64,000 nt of DNA from Pagrus major (taxonomy: Eukaryota > Chordata > Actinopteri > Spariformes > Sparidae), in contig NC_133216.1 of assembly GCF_040436345.1 (NCBI RefSeq), positions 20,175,792 to 20,239,791 on the forward strand, written 5' to 3'. This document shows positions 1-13,300 of this stretch, piece after piece (position 1 is the first letter of the stretch; every line of letters starts with the position of its first letter). A program made the position numbers and the translations under genes. The notes beneath the pieces were generated by a model. That model had not been told where the DNA came from and ran no database searches. It saw only the letters and a list, made by a program, of their open reading frames with translations.

Positions 1-408
1 GTTTAACCAGAAGCAACCATTATATCACTCTCTTTAAAGCCATTAAACTCCATTAACAAAAACAGTATTTTTTCCCTCCAGGGACACAGGAGTTTATTTG
101 AGTTAGGGTGTGATTTTGGTGTTTTAAAGGGATAGTTCAGATCTGAACTACGTGTGTCATTTAGATGACAAATTATGTACAAATAAGACCCAGGGTTAAA
201 CATACCGTAATTACCCTTTAACAACACAAAATGATCTGCAATATTCAAAATATGTATTGTATTTTGGATTAAATTCTCAAAACAAGTAAATCAGAGTGAA
301 GTCAAATTATGTCACACCATTAGTTTGTTTCTACCTCTTTAAAAAAGACTCATTCTTTATTGATCTGTTCTGCTGTGTTTCTGTCTGTTACTTCACCTCC
401 CCACACAG
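1..408 (+). other. intron or upstream part of the first gene
   Basis: There is no supported exon here. The segment is AT-rich and ends in a pyrimidine tract and AG (407-408), the acceptor for the first visible exon. Short open frames are unsupported. A short stretch around 124-160 resembles dispersed fish repeat ends but was not resolved. Confidence 0.6.
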
Positions 409-3400
409 AGCCTGGGCTGTGCTTGCAGCTGGCTATAAAACAGTTGTCACCAGGGGTTCGTGTGGAGCCTTGCACCTCTGCCGTGCTGCAGTTCAGTGTG
501 GAAGAAATTGGCCAGCTAGTGCCTCTGTTGCCCAACCCCTGTACCCCCATCAGCACTACACGCTGGCAGACAGAAGACCTGGATAGCAATAAGGTTCTCT
601 TCCAGGTAAGTGTAGCTTAAAATACATCTTAATTCATCTTTTCCCTGTTATCAAAACATGATGAAAGGTTTTGATGAAAAAGTAATGTTGTGGACATTAT
701 TTTACAGTTCCTGCTGTTTAATTGTATGTTTTACATGCAGTTTAGTGACTGATGATGTGTGTTTTTAAAGTCTTTTAGTCTGCCCTACACTCACATATTA
801 GGTAGAATGGAGGAAAAGCTTCCCTTTGATTTATGTTGGGTTAAATCATGAGGTTTGTCATACTGTATGTCAGTGGTTGCGTCAGTCTGAAGCAGCCCTG
901 CATTGACTCTAAACACAGCAGTCTGCTGGAAGGTTTAGTCTATAATCATCTCATGACAAAGAGTCCAACGAGCAGGAACTTTGTTCAATGTTCTGCTCAA
1001 ATGTTATTTGGAGAACAGGAGATTTTGAGGCTGGCCAGGTCCTCAGTAGAGTAACAAGTGGGCTTTGGAGTGAAAGCAGCATTTGGGAGGAATTTCAATA
1101 GATTTTCTTTTAGTTTTAGGTTTCATGTTTGACAAACTGATGATTATTTAACCTGGAATAAAAGAAGAAAGAAGCTTTTCCCCCATTCACAATTACCTCA
1201 CATTAGACAAAGAGAAAAACGAATGTAAAAGACACATCAGTTTTTATGCTTTATGCAAAACACATTTTTCTATTATGCAAATCATATTTTGTCTCCAGAT
1301 ATTGTCCAAACACTTCAGTGTAATTATGATTGAAATTGATTGATTCTTCTTTGCTTCATGATGAGAAATAGTTGAACATCTGAGTTGATGTATAGAGAAA
1401 TAATAAGAGTTAGGGTTAGATAAGGGTTAAATAAGAGTTTGACGGTCCAAATAATTTTTGAAGATGAAGTATCCATGTAAAGAATTTTATTTGAAAGGCA
1501 ATTTAGACTGATTTTGTAACAGTAATTAATGTGCACTAGTTCGGTTGTAATGTTATTTTACATGAGTTTATATTACTATCTGTTTAAAAGCACTGTTTTT
1601 TTTTCTTCACTTTTGTCTCAAATGTTATTGATGTTATACTGATGAGACGGAGCCAAACAAAATCTAACAGGTTTAAAAAAAATAAATAAATAAAACTCTT
1701 CAGCTTGTTCAGAATAATCAGCCTTCTGCGTTTGATGTCCTTCATTAGCTCAGAATAAACAAATCCAGCTTTCAACATCTATTATGACCAACCTCATAAA
1801 AAACATCATAGGTTCAACAATAGAAAGGGAAGAACAATTGTAATGTCTGATAAAGAAATCATGTAGTTGCTCTCTTTTGACAGAACCACCTCAAAGCTGT
1901 CACAATAGCCATATGTCGGATGCGTGTGTGTTAATTCTGTCAAAGTTGCTTAACTCTCTTAAATCTCTCTAGTCCTGGTGTAAATCATAATCCCTCTCTC
2001 TCCTCCTGTCCTTCTGTGCCGCAGGTGAAAACCCCAGCTCAACCTCAGCGACCTCTGACCTGTGCTTTCCCCCTGACCTGCCCCAGTGTGTCCCCTCGAG
2101 GTATGCAGCTCAGGAGCTCAGCACAGTCCCCCTGCAGCCTTACAACACCCCTGCCCTGGCAAACACACAGGCAAGGTAAGTCCACAGAGGTAATAATTGT
2201 GCACACAGGGTGTAAGATGCTGCACTCAGCTGTATCTACAGCACACAAATTCACATCCTGCTCGAGGGAATGATTTGACTCAACTCATGACAGGAGTATT
2301 CTTAATTTTCCCCTCCACCGTTTTTACGTGGGAGACTTGTTGTAAACATAATCATCATAGCAAATCCAAATTAATCAGACATGGGAAGTTTGCCAAGTAA
2401 GTGTGAATTCTCTTAAAAGTATCTTATGGAGCTTTTGACATCCAGTAACGCTATGGAACACTTTTGTAATGGGTGGGCTCCTGTTGTGTTGATTCATGCT
2501 TGTACATGATGATGCAGATAAAGTGACAGACACTCCAAACAATGTTTTAACATTATTCCACTGATCTACAAAATTCTGCAAGTACCAACAAAGGCAGAGA
2601 AGAAGTCAACATGAATATAAACAATGCTGGATGTAAAATACTCTTTTAAATAAACTTTGTACATGTTTTATGAGGAAGGAAATGTATTGCACACTTTTGT
2701 TAGTTGTCAAAGACATAGTACACATAATGTGTTTTGGTGAATAACACTGAATGTAAACATAACGTTTGTTTGTTTACAAGAAAACTTAACAGGGCACCTT
2801 TAATATTTGGGATGAATAACAGTTGGAGAGTTTTACTAGCCATTTAGACACAATACTATGCAGTTTTTTTATCTGGAATCTTCTATAGTAGTGATGCCAG
2901 CTGTTAGTGAGATGTCAACTTGATATGTTCATGGCAATATATTTGACAACAAAAAGCGACTTTAAATCAAAAACATATCAAGAAATGATCGAAATACTTA
3001 ATACCACTCTGAGCTGAGCATGTTCAGTGACATTTGAGTACAATACAAGAGCAAAGTCTCCTAATTGCCCCCTTTGTGACCCTGCTTGATGTGTCTCTGG
3101 TCGTCGACAGGCCACAGACCACACAGTGACCCTTTCCTGGAGAAGCTTCATGGAGGAGGTGGTGGAGCAGAGAGTCTGGGATCAGGAAGCTGCTGTAGCA
3201 CTCCTCCAGGCAGCTCCTGTTACTCATCCCAGCGTAGCAGCCCTGCACCGCCCTCAACCACCAATCACCCTGACTCTCCTCTGCGCCCCTCCATCACACG
3301 TTCTCTCTCCCATCTCCTCTTGGAAGAGGATGAGGAGGAGCCAGAGACCAACGTAGACACGGGAGTCCCCATCTCACTATCACACTCTGACACAGCCGTC

Positions 3401-3721
3401 AAAACAATCGCCCGCTCTTCCTCCATGGACTATTCAGAGTATTTCCGCTCTGAGAGACCTGCAGCTGTCGGGGCTTCAGCTGGTGAGGGTCTGGCCAAGG
3501 AGCTGATTGAATGTCTGCCACAGACACACATGCACCCTCACAGCGCCTCAAGGACATGGGGCTCTGGCGGCTGTATAGATGCAGCTAGGATGGGCTGTGG
3601 TAGCAGGACTGTGGCTGCAGGACAAAGCCCCTCTAAAGGGCTTGTGGTGGAGAACAGAACTACTGCTGAGCTTCTCTCAGCACTCACAAACAATGAGGAT
3701 GTCGATGAGTTCTTCATCTAA
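409..3721 (+). CDS. 3' end of an unrecognised protein gene (last three coding exons)
   Basis: Coding exons: 409-605, 2025-2175 and 3111-3721, with stop TAA at 3719-3721. Acceptors CACACAG, GCCGCAG and CGACAG and donors CAG/GTAAGT and AAG/GTAAGT are all present, and the phases agree across both junctions, so a real gene tail is well supported. The visible part is about 318 residues. It is rich in Ser and Pro, with a Gly run near the start of the last exon, an acidic patch (LLEEDEEEPE), a serine cluster (ARSSSMDYSEYF) and an acidic-hydrophobic C terminus ending DVDEFFI. I see no enzyme motif, membrane segment or zinc-binding pattern; it reads as a disordered regulatory tail of a larger protein. 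The N-terminal part lies left of the window. It is convergent with mmp28. I cannot name the family. Confidence 0.75.
606..2024 (+). other. intron of the unrecognised gene
   Basis: This 1.4-kb intron runs from GTAAGT at 606 to GCCGCAG at 2018-2024. It is AT-rich with homopolymer runs near 1600 and 1675-1695. No exon, RNA gene or clear repeat was identified. Confidence 0.7.
2176..3110 (+). other. intron of the unrecognised gene
   Basis: The last intron of the gene runs from GTAAGT at 2176 to CGACAG at 3105-3110. It is AT-rich. Around 2785-2805 it has the phrase AGGGCACCTTTAAT, resembling the terminus of the short inverted-repeat elements found elsewhere in the window. Nothing else is supported. 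Confidence 0.7.
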
Positions 3722-4173
3722 ATTCCTGCCACCATGCCGCATGCTGTGGTAATAATCAGTGTAATTAGAAACATAGAAAGGTTGGATGAGAAACCCTTTA
3801 AAGAAGTCATGCGGGACACCGCTGTGGAGCACAGAAGAACCAAAGTTCAGCTGCAGGTGACACTTTCCACTCAGAAGTGTCGAAGGTCTTTGGCCTCATT
3901 CAGACCAAATCAGGCATTGAAGCAAAATCGCCAGTCCTCCCATTCATGTTGACTGTGAGTAGTGTGTTCAGGCAGCAAAAAGTTAAAACAGAATGAACAT
4001 TTTGAGAAACACAACCCAACTTCATGCTGCAGTGGTTAAGTGTTATTACAGGCCCTGGTTGACATGACACCTTCCGCATGAGGGTGAACATTCAGAGGTC
4101 TGACAAATTGGTCTGAGTTTCTGTGATGTTGCTTGGTTCCTCCAACAACATCATGCTGCCAGGAGACTGCACC

Positions 4174-4192
4174 GGGGGGGGGGGGGGGGGGG
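4174..4192 (+). repeat. poly-G tract (19 G)
   Basis: An uninterrupted run of 19 G follows CACC, about 450 bases after the stop codon of the left gene. Such a run can form a G-quadruplex and is prone to length errors in sequencing, so the exact length is uncertain. If the left gene has a long 3' UTR, the run would be transcribed as G-rich RNA. Confidence 0.85.
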
Positions 4193-6397
4193 ATAATCTG
4201 CACACTGGCTGCTGATGGAGAAAGCCGTTCTGGAAGAATTGTTTCCCCGAAGCCAGGAACCAGAAACCGGGCCAATCAAGGTGGGGTTCTGAGACCGGCT
4301 GTGTCCTTCCACACTGCCGCACAACCATGCGATCATCGCCACAGTGCCTGATTTGGTCTAAATGCAGCCTTTAAGTGGTTTTACTTTTCCACAATATATA
4401 AACGGTAATTGTCCAAATCCTACTCTAACAGACCTGCAGACAGAGGTACAAAGTGATGTTTTAAAACAGTGCAGGTAATAATATTGTTGAATGTTTAAAT
4501 TGCTTTTACATTTAGATCCGACTAATGATTTGTGCAGCTATTGTGCTAAAATGTAGCCCTGTGAATAGAAGAACATGTCTCTGTATGAAGTGTTACTGTC
4601 GGGTACTAGTGCCAGTCTGGGCTTCTGTAACGTCTTATTTTTCGATTGCCTTTTAAACAGATGAAGATGATCTCAGTGTGGAGTCACTCTTTGATGTCTC
4701 TGTTGATCGTGATAAGAAATCTGATTTAGTCTGATTGCTCTCACCGTGCAGCACTCTCAGTCTATGTTACAGGCTTTGCATAGTCAAAGTCCAGCCTAGT
4801 GGCTTTTGATTACATTTGTTTGAATGCACATCAACTGATCTTTGCTCAAGTGTTTGTGTTACAGTGTATAAGTGGTGTACTAGACCTGACCAAATGACTG
4901 TGGTAAAGAGGACTGGATATTCTCACATGATTATTTTCATCCTCCGATATCCTAGAGGTAAATGATTTTCCTAATAATTACTTAAAGATAACATTTGGAC
5001 TGAAAATCCTGTGTGTAATATATATGTTGTTATATTAATCTAGTCATGAGTGTGTAATGTGTCCGTAGCCTGAGACCTCAGAAATGTTAATTACTGTAAG
5101 TCCACCCACAGGAAGCTGCTGAGGGATCAGCAGACAGATTAACTGAAGTGAAAACTTAGCTAATACATCATACTGTATATTGGACTGATCAGTTCTAACA
5201 GATGGTCACACCAGCAACATTTTTGCACAGTGCTCATGACCGTTGAGTATAGTTGTTTAGAGACTAGTCTGATAAAAGATAATATTGTTATATGTGACAA
5301 AGGGACAATACTATGCATTTAATGAGCAATCTCATGACTCGGGTCATACTAGTCACACTGATTATGTAACATCTTCTACTGTTAACTAAAACTTTCAGTT
5401 GTGGCCAGATCTAACCCACTAACAGATAAACCTGTGTGTCTGGTATTCACTTGTGTTACATGTGTATTATGGCCAGTGTTTGAGCAAATGCATATAAGGA
5501 GGTCTAGTTCAACAGGAGGCTGTGGGTGTGCAGGGCAGCTCGGAGGTGTGAATGCGTTTACTGTATTTGGGCGTTACTGGAAAAGAGCAAACATGCTGAT
5601 TCAGAGAGCATCAACAGTGAGGTTCCTCATGTTCAGTGATGCAGAGAAATGTTGTCAGGCTTTAGTATTAAAAGATAAATTAATTTTAAAAAAATGCTTT
5701 CCGTTGTGGTCAGATTATGAAGGCCAGCTGTGTGTCCTGACAGATGTTTCCACATAATGTGACGCTATTGTCAGATTGAATTAGCTGTAGGATTAATGGC
5801 CTTTACAGTGAACTGAGTAATCAATGATGTATATATGCACTGACAGACGACCGCTCCGCCTGCAGTGATGGAGAAATCAGTGAATGAACGCAGGAGGTTT
5901 CCCCGAATCATCGTTCCTCTGCAACTGTTTCTTAAAATGCATCACACTGGTGACTCAGCTGTCAGCTTCTGCCATCATGATACATGACTCATCAATCCAA
6001 AATGTGACAACACATAATACTGAAAGATAAAGTAGTTAGTGATCAACATTTCAGGCCCTCTGCTATGGCAGGCAATAACGAGGGAACACACAATCACAGA
6101 CCAAAGTAAGTAATAGTTATTTATACATATGTTAAATGTGTTAGTGACATTACAGAAAAGATAAAAACACATTTTGGTTTTGCTGTCTGTGCAAATACTA
6201 CAAGAGAAAAGACAATGGTTTTAAAAGCATGGTTCCAACTTAAAAACTGTTTTTGGTCTGCTCACTAAAGAGTTCACACAGTTCTATCATCATCTAAACT
6301 GTATTAATGATGCTATAATTGCACATCCATACACAGTAATATCCATTGCTCTGCATTATAAATACTAAATGTGCTCCAAAATGTATAAACAAGTGGA

Positions 6398-6403
6398 TTT
6401 ATT
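6398..6403 (-). terminator. candidate poly(A) signal of mmp28
   Basis: On the minus strand this reads AATAAA, about 160 bases after the mmp28 stop codon. It is the nearest canonical signal I noticed; no transcript evidence is available. Confidence 0.45.
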
Positions 6404-6562
6404 TTTCTTCAGTCCCTTCATGGCATGAGTTTGCTGAGCTAGGCTCCTTTTGCAACATTTAAACTCAATAAGTGTTCAGGCTGAAAACTTTATAGCACCT
6501 CTATGTTACAGGATACACCAACGAATTGCACTTTATCTAAAGCTGATGGTTCCCTCTGCTGG

Positions 6563-9500
6563 TCAAAGTATGTTATTGCTCTGAGGGGCACCGCTGCAGC
6601 CAGTCCAGCTCAGGTCCTTGGCCCACTGGCCCTCTCTGGTAATTCGCACTTTGACCGGGTCAAATCTCCAAAAGCGCTGTTCTCTGAACAGGTAGAGGCG
6701 TCCGTCTGGGCGGGTCAGCGCCCCATTGGTCCCCTGTGGCACACCAGTCCAGTCTATTAGCCTGCGGGGGTAGTAGGGCTCTTGGTGCAGGGTTTTGAGG
6801 TTGAGCACAGAGTAGCGGGAGCCCTTGAAGATGACCATGTGACCCAGAGGAGCGTAGTAGAAGGCACAGTCGGGGTGGCGAGGAAGCCCCAACTCAATGC
6901 TCTGCCTAGGGAAGCCAGGGTCCAGCACAGTGCCGGTGTAGCGCCACATCCGCTTCCCTGCACAACATCATAATACATTTGATTATAGTAGCTCCACAAT
7001 TTCAGCCTATACAGTAGCTAACGTTTCACTTAAGATAAAAAAAATACATATTTTTCCACTTAACTGTTGTGCTATTTATCCATCTAGATTGTTTTGGTGT
7101 GAGTTGCAGAGTTTGGGAGATATCAGTTGTCTGCCTTTCCTCAAACACAATGGAAATTGTTGACGCTCAAACACAACAGCAATGTCTTTTCCCAGAAATC
7201 CTGACCTGGTTACTCAAGATATTCCACAGACCTTGCTGAGAGCAGTTTCACGTAGGAACTATTTTCTTTCTGTATCACCACGCAGAAGGAAATGTGCAGC
7301 TACTCATGGACGGGAGGCTGGCTAACTTTACAGGATGCCATTAATGTTTACACCTGTCTTCCTTGAGTAGATGCACGCTTCCTTCTGGATAGTTGGTGGG
7401 TGTAGTTCGGTTAAAAGAAAGTAGTTCCTACATGAAACTGCTCACAACAAGGTCTGTGGATTATCATGAGTAACCAGGTCAGGATTTCTGTAAAGAGACA
7501 TTACTGTGCCTTGTAGTTTCCAAAACAATCTAGATGGATGAATAGCACTACAGGTAGAAGAAAAATATGTATTTTTGATTTTCCAAAGGATGAAAACATG
7601 AAGATTTCTATCAAAAATAAGTAAGGTGGAGTATTTTGGGGTTAGGTTTCATTAAGGAATGCACCATTCTCAGACAATGACTCTTTTAGTTCACAGACGA
7701 CAAAGACAACGATGGAAATGATTTATGGAGTTTAAATAATTCCTTTAGCAGGGTGTCTGTGCTTTACATAAAAATGCTCTGTCTGTAGCAGATAAGTAGA
7801 ATCAAGATAACACTGTCAGGTTATTGCCAGGAAATTGAAACTTGGCAGTAACTTCAAACACGTTATCAGCCTTTAGCACACAGGTGAAGCTACTTTCAAA
7901 CTCCAGCTGAGTCCTCAGTGCAGTATAGTCTTTAAATAGGCACAATAGAATCTATTTTAGGGGCTTTAACAGATATGTGAAGTTAGCCAACAGGTTAGGG
8001 AATGTCTTTAAAAGGAAGTGTGAGTCACATTAATGAGCTCAGTGAAGCAGTACCTTTGAAAAAATACCACTTGGAGTCCAGCGGGGAGAAGGCAGCAGCC
8101 TCGATGGCCGGAGGGAGGTCAGGCCAGCGCTGACGGAGAGGCAGCGGGTTGCTCACGACGCCTTCGGACGACACCGTCCAGTAGACGCTGCCCCGAAACA
8201 CCAGCACTGTCTCATTCTGGTCTGGATACACAACAACACAATTCTTGACCACTTTGACAAAATATTCTTAACTGGAGGTGAATTTAGTTGCTTTTTCCAG
8301 AGCTTTCAAGTGCCTCTCATGGCCTTCATCAGTTGACAAAGCGATCAGGTGTCATGGAGTGTGTGTCATTAACCACAATGCATAAAGACTAAGAAATACA
8401 GCTGAAATCTTCAGAAAATTTCTGCTCTTTTTCCTGTTTTGTTTCATTCCAAGTCATTTTAAAAAGATAAATACGATAGCAGGATTCTCTTCTGTTCCAG
8501 GCTTTTCGAAGCCAAACCAGTAACCACAGTCATGAAGGATGTGGTCAAATGCTTTTTCTCTAATAATATTTCATTTGGACCTCACCTATAGTGATGGCAT
8601 CGAAGACGCCCTGGCAGTAGAGAGGCTGCCCTGTGCTCTGATGCCCGCTGTGAAGCTCTGTGAACTCCCACTCCTGAAGCGCGGCGTGCAAAACCTGGCC
8701 TGGCAGCCTCACGGGGCGATCGCCTGACGGTTTACCTGAGGGCAAAAACAACACAACAGAACAGTGATTTAAAAGGCAGCAGACAAGATGAATCCACGTA
8801 CTGCAGTAATCACTTTGTGAAGTTTGTTGTCCGCCCAGCTGTGCTTAACTTTCCCACGATTAATGTGGTAATAAAAAGGTGATTATTTAAAAAAGTGACC
8901 TAACAAAGCCACAAGGATAGACCACAAGGATAGTTCTCATGCATGCTAAAAGCAATTTAAGTATTTCCTAAATTGGACAGCATGGGAACAAATAGAAAGA
9001 CAAACAGTGGAGTCTTCCTTGGATAATGTTAACATTTAAATAGGCCCTGACAGGATGTGGCTGGGTTGATGTATACTGATGGATGACATTATACTGCACA
9101 GGAAATAAACAAAGGGCTCCAGATAGAGCGCACCCTGCAACCTTAAACACACGTGTTGAATATTTTAGCACTATATAAAGAGCCCACTTACTCCTGATGT
9201 ACAAGATCAGAACCATAAAGGAAGAATCAAAGTTGAACAAAAGGAGAAGCGCAACATACCGAAGCACAAAGAGCAACTGATGGTGCTTCAGACTTGAATA
9301 CTGCCATTTTTGTTTGCGAGGAGCTGAACAAACATTTGTGTAGGAGGTGGATAAAATCAGCACACCCAAGAACAGGAGGAAGAGAGCAGGAAGAATACTG
9401 TAGATATACACACCACCGCAGTGGATAACACAGGGACGGCTGCTCATTAAGGCTGTGTGTGTGAGCAGTGTTGTGAGATAAGGGCTGGATGTCTGACTTC

Positions 9501-10254
9501 ACTCTGTTTACATTCATCAGCGGGGGGAGAAAGAATTCACATATTTTGCTTTTGCGGGTAAAAGCAAACAATATCACAGTATAAAAATACTCCTGCATTC
9601 AAATTTTTACTTCAGTATGCGAGAATGATGAGCAAAATGTATTTAGAGGAAGCTAGTTTCATATCCGGGAGGTTCATCGAATAAACTGCATCGTATTTTA
9701 TTAGATGATGTTTTGTGGCTAGAAACTGAATCTGCAAAGTAGCTTTTAACTGCTGCTGAGGGATAAATTCATCAAGTACAATTTTGTTAAGTAAAAGTAA
9801 AAAGACAAAGTCTAAAACCCCCAAACTCTTCATTTACTGTCAGAAATGACAAAGAAAAGCAGCAAATCCTCACACTGAAGAAGCTGGAAACTACTATACA
9901 TCCATGAATGTAGCTAATGTTAGCTTGTTAGCTCATCCCGAAGGACTTGAAAAAGAGGTTTTCAGGTCCGTGACTGGCTAAATATCATTCTATCCTGAGT
10001 ATTTTTACATTGCCGTATTATTTTCATTTAAGTAAAAGATCTGAGTACTTCCTCAACCAATGATGTTCATCGTACAGTACATGATGTACATTCATTGATG
10101 TACATGTGTTTTATTTAATGCAAAGATGCTTCAAGGGTTTTCATGTTTCTTGTCACAGAGCAATCACAGGAGGTGAATTGAACTGAAGACTGACAAATTC
10201 AGCCTGCCTCACATCTGCTTCTTATCAGATCACAATGCCAACTACAGGAATGGT

Positions 10255-10319
<65 letters not shown>

Positions 10320-13300
10320 GACAGACACACACATATACACACACACATACGCAGAGACACACACACTGCCTAAAGCTCATATCTTTAAGCAGATGTAGCG
10401 TTTTCTCAGCGCCGGCAGTCCTGTCAGTTGCGGTTCTTGTCCATGTCTGTCTCTGGAGCTGCCTGACATTTACGTGGGAGCAGCTGCAGTCTGCATTTAT
10501 TACTGCCAGGGGGAGGGAATCAGGTTGATAAGCAGACATGAAAAAAGCATGTTGCACTTTGCTAAATTCCACCTGAGCGGCCACTGAAGAATCCTTTTGA
10601 ATGAAGCAATCAATAAAATAGTTAAGAGTGAACTGCCTCTTCTTTTTTTAAAGGCTGATAAGCAAACACATTAAGCTTTCAGTGTAAAACACATACAGCA
10701 TCTGTGCTCACTGCTGCTATTAATTTAATGGCTGAATCAGCCGTCTCACAATAAATCAGAGTGGCATTAAGTGCTGCGATTAATGAGTGTAACTGAGCTG
10801 AAAATGAAAATGTGTCCATGAGCGGTGGCTTGGCTGAGGCAGCAGGGTGGTCAGTCAGTGGGTTTTTTTTAGAAATCTAGGCTGAATAAGGGAGGTGCTG
10901 AGGAGAAAAGGCTGGCAGATACCATTTTAGGAAGCTGAGGCCCGAATATCTCCAGAGAGAGAGAGCAGATGGGACGCCTCAGATACTAAACAGAAAAGGA
11001 AGCATATGGATGCAGCCGGCCTGCGAGCTTTTGTTGAGCTCAATTTCAAGTTCAGAGTTCAATTATCCAAATGATAGTGAGAATATCCTGCAGCCATGCA
11101 AACATTCCTGCACAGTGTTGTGTCTCCACTTGCAGCTGTGTTACACCTCAATTCAGGGTCAAAGCAGGGAAAGTACTTTATGCACTATTGCATCTTGAGT
11201 ACCACATCATCATAGAGGAGGGCTGAGTGGCTGCTGAGGCTCATTTTGTCACAAGCAACTCAGAAAACAGTGTTGGGGAGTTAAATGTAAATTACAAAAT
11301 AAATGTCACTGTAATCTGCTACAGCTACTGAGAGAAAATATGTAATTAAATTACAGACACTAATCAAAATGTTAGTAATATCTGAATATATGTAGAATAT
11401 AACATTCCCTCTGTTGTTATGACTCTTTTCTCTGTGCAGGAATGATTTATTTCCAGACAACATGGGTCAGCACAGCCATTGGGACAAATTTGAGTGCAAC
11501 ACCATCAACTGTAGGATGGCTTACCAGTAGATGTATACATCTAGACAGGATCAATTCATTGGGGAGTATGTGCTCAAATTTTTGATTGGCTCTATTTGAA
11601 TTTGTATCGCCTCCTCCGGCCTCGATTTGATTGATATTGATGTCTAATTAAGAAGTAGTTTAGCTCCATATTGTGTCAGTAAGTATTCTGGCTGCGTGTG
11701 GCGAGTAACACGAAAAAACACAAATGATACTGCGGTCAAACTTGCTTCCAATGTCCAACATGTGTTTCAACATTTGGGATAATGTAAGTACACAACTCAA
11801 CAAAATATGTTACAAATGTATCAAAGGTTGTTTTTAGACATTTTAATGCAGAATTCTTCAACATTATCTCTTTAACTTTTGGAAAAGTAATCAAAACGTA
11901 TTCAATTGTAATAAATTACATTACTTATTACATTTTAACAGGGTAACTAGTTATCTGTGACCTATTACATTTCCAAAGTAATCTTCCGAACACAGATCAG
12001 AAAGGCGTGTTCTTGTGCAACTGCATGGCAGCAGGACAAAACACAAGCAACGAGACAACTCTGCACATGTGGAAACCTGCCTCACACATGCCAGGAGGGT
12101 CAACACACTCACAGTAAACAGAAACTATTATATTTGTCAAACATAAAGACGCATGTAATACTCGTACACTCTGCAACAACACCGGCTCTCTATCACAACA
12201 GAGCTGACAAAACTCCCAGGTAAACACTGTGTGCAGCAGCGAGAGGCTGGATGATAATAATACACAAAGTCAGCCCTCCTCCTGCCCGTGATGAACTCAA
12301 TCAGTCCGTGTTATTTTGACGTCCACACCACCTCTGCTGCCCTCAGTCTAAAGCTACTTCTCCCAGCAGCTGAGAGGCCACAGAAGTGAAACTGATAGAA
12401 CAGACTTCCTCAGTCTGCTGAAGACAAACTCGACTAAAATCACAAGAGAGGCTGTTGTTACAACTCTTCAATCTGTGGTCAAGATTTGATGTTTATCCAG
12501 AAGGCTACAACTAAAAGTGGTTGCAAAAAGCAGTCTGTTCTGTCTCTTTCTGTTCTATAAATCAAGCCTTTCAGTAATCTCCTTCACAAATAATGCTGCC
12601 ATGGACTTTTAATCACATTCATAGCCGCGGGTTTTGCTTCACAGGAACTCTAAAGAGAGAAACGATTAGAAAGAAAGCATTCTGGATTCAACACAACTCT
12701 CATTTTAAAAACTGTTCCAGGTTGTGGAGACATGTGGGAACTCTCAACATGCTTTGCCATTCTACTCATTCTCATTCTGCGTTTGCAGCTGGTGGCCTTC
12801 AGGCCTGCCTCTCTGGCCTTTCACAGCTCAGTGCCACGACTCCCGATTTTAATGGGCAACAGAGCAAAAATGACTCCACTTCTGGGTTTCCTCAAAGACA
12901 GTCTGATTCATGTAATTGCTTCTATGAATTCCCATAATAGCTCGTTCTAAGCTACAACCTCATTTTCTTCTCATTCCTCATCTTTAACTCAGCCGTCCTG
13001 AGGCCAGACAGTGAGGCATTTGTCATCTGTCCACCAGAGTGCTTTTTTTCTCAACCTTTCAAACATTAAACCTGGAACCAGGAAAAAGTGGTAAAAATAT
13101 CTGTGTGTGTTCAGGGAAGGTGCTACCTTTAACACTTCTCCTGACCTCAGGACAACTAAGAAAACATTTCCCTCAAGTAGCTGTAGGAAGCTGGACGAGA
13201 CACATTAAACCCACAAACAGGACCTGCAGGGTCAAACAGATCATCATCTCACCGTAGAGCTGCTGCACCGCGATGATGTCGTCCCAGCTCAGCACCAGGC

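Larger units (their letters stand above)
3722..6562. other. convergent intergenic region, 3' UTRs of the first gene and mmp28
   Basis: Both flanking genes end into this 2.8 kb. It should contain the 3' UTR of the left gene (from 3722) and of mmp28 (below 6563). No further coding exon is supported. It contains a 19-base G run (4174-4192). The frame at 5401-5757 has no splice or family support. Confidence 0.65.
8736..13252 (-). other. mmp28: mmp28 intron between catalytic and hemopexin exons
   Basis: This 4.5-kb intron has no supported exon. It holds a fragment shared with other loci in the window (about 9834-9895), a CA microsatellite (10255-10374) and a dispersed repeat between about 11270 and 11990. 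The remainder is unremarkable AT-rich sequence. Confidence 0.8.

Noticed and set aside
5401-5757. 118-codon open frame in the intergenic region
   Set aside because: No splice sites, no family resemblance, the expected base composition of non-coding DNA, and no adjoining exon. It is probably chance.
8968-9598. Minus-strand frames of 159 and 123 codons in an mmp28 intron
   Set aside because: They are on the gene strand but would need splicing between catalytic and hemopexin exons, whose direct join is in phase and matches the family. No acceptor/donor pair fits.
10255-10374. CRISPR array or tandem regulatory array
   Set aside because: It is a plain dinucleotide microsatellite without spacers, and the window is eukaryotic.
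10235-10584. Peptides rich in His-Thr or Cys-Val
   Set aside because: They are translations of the CA microsatellite.
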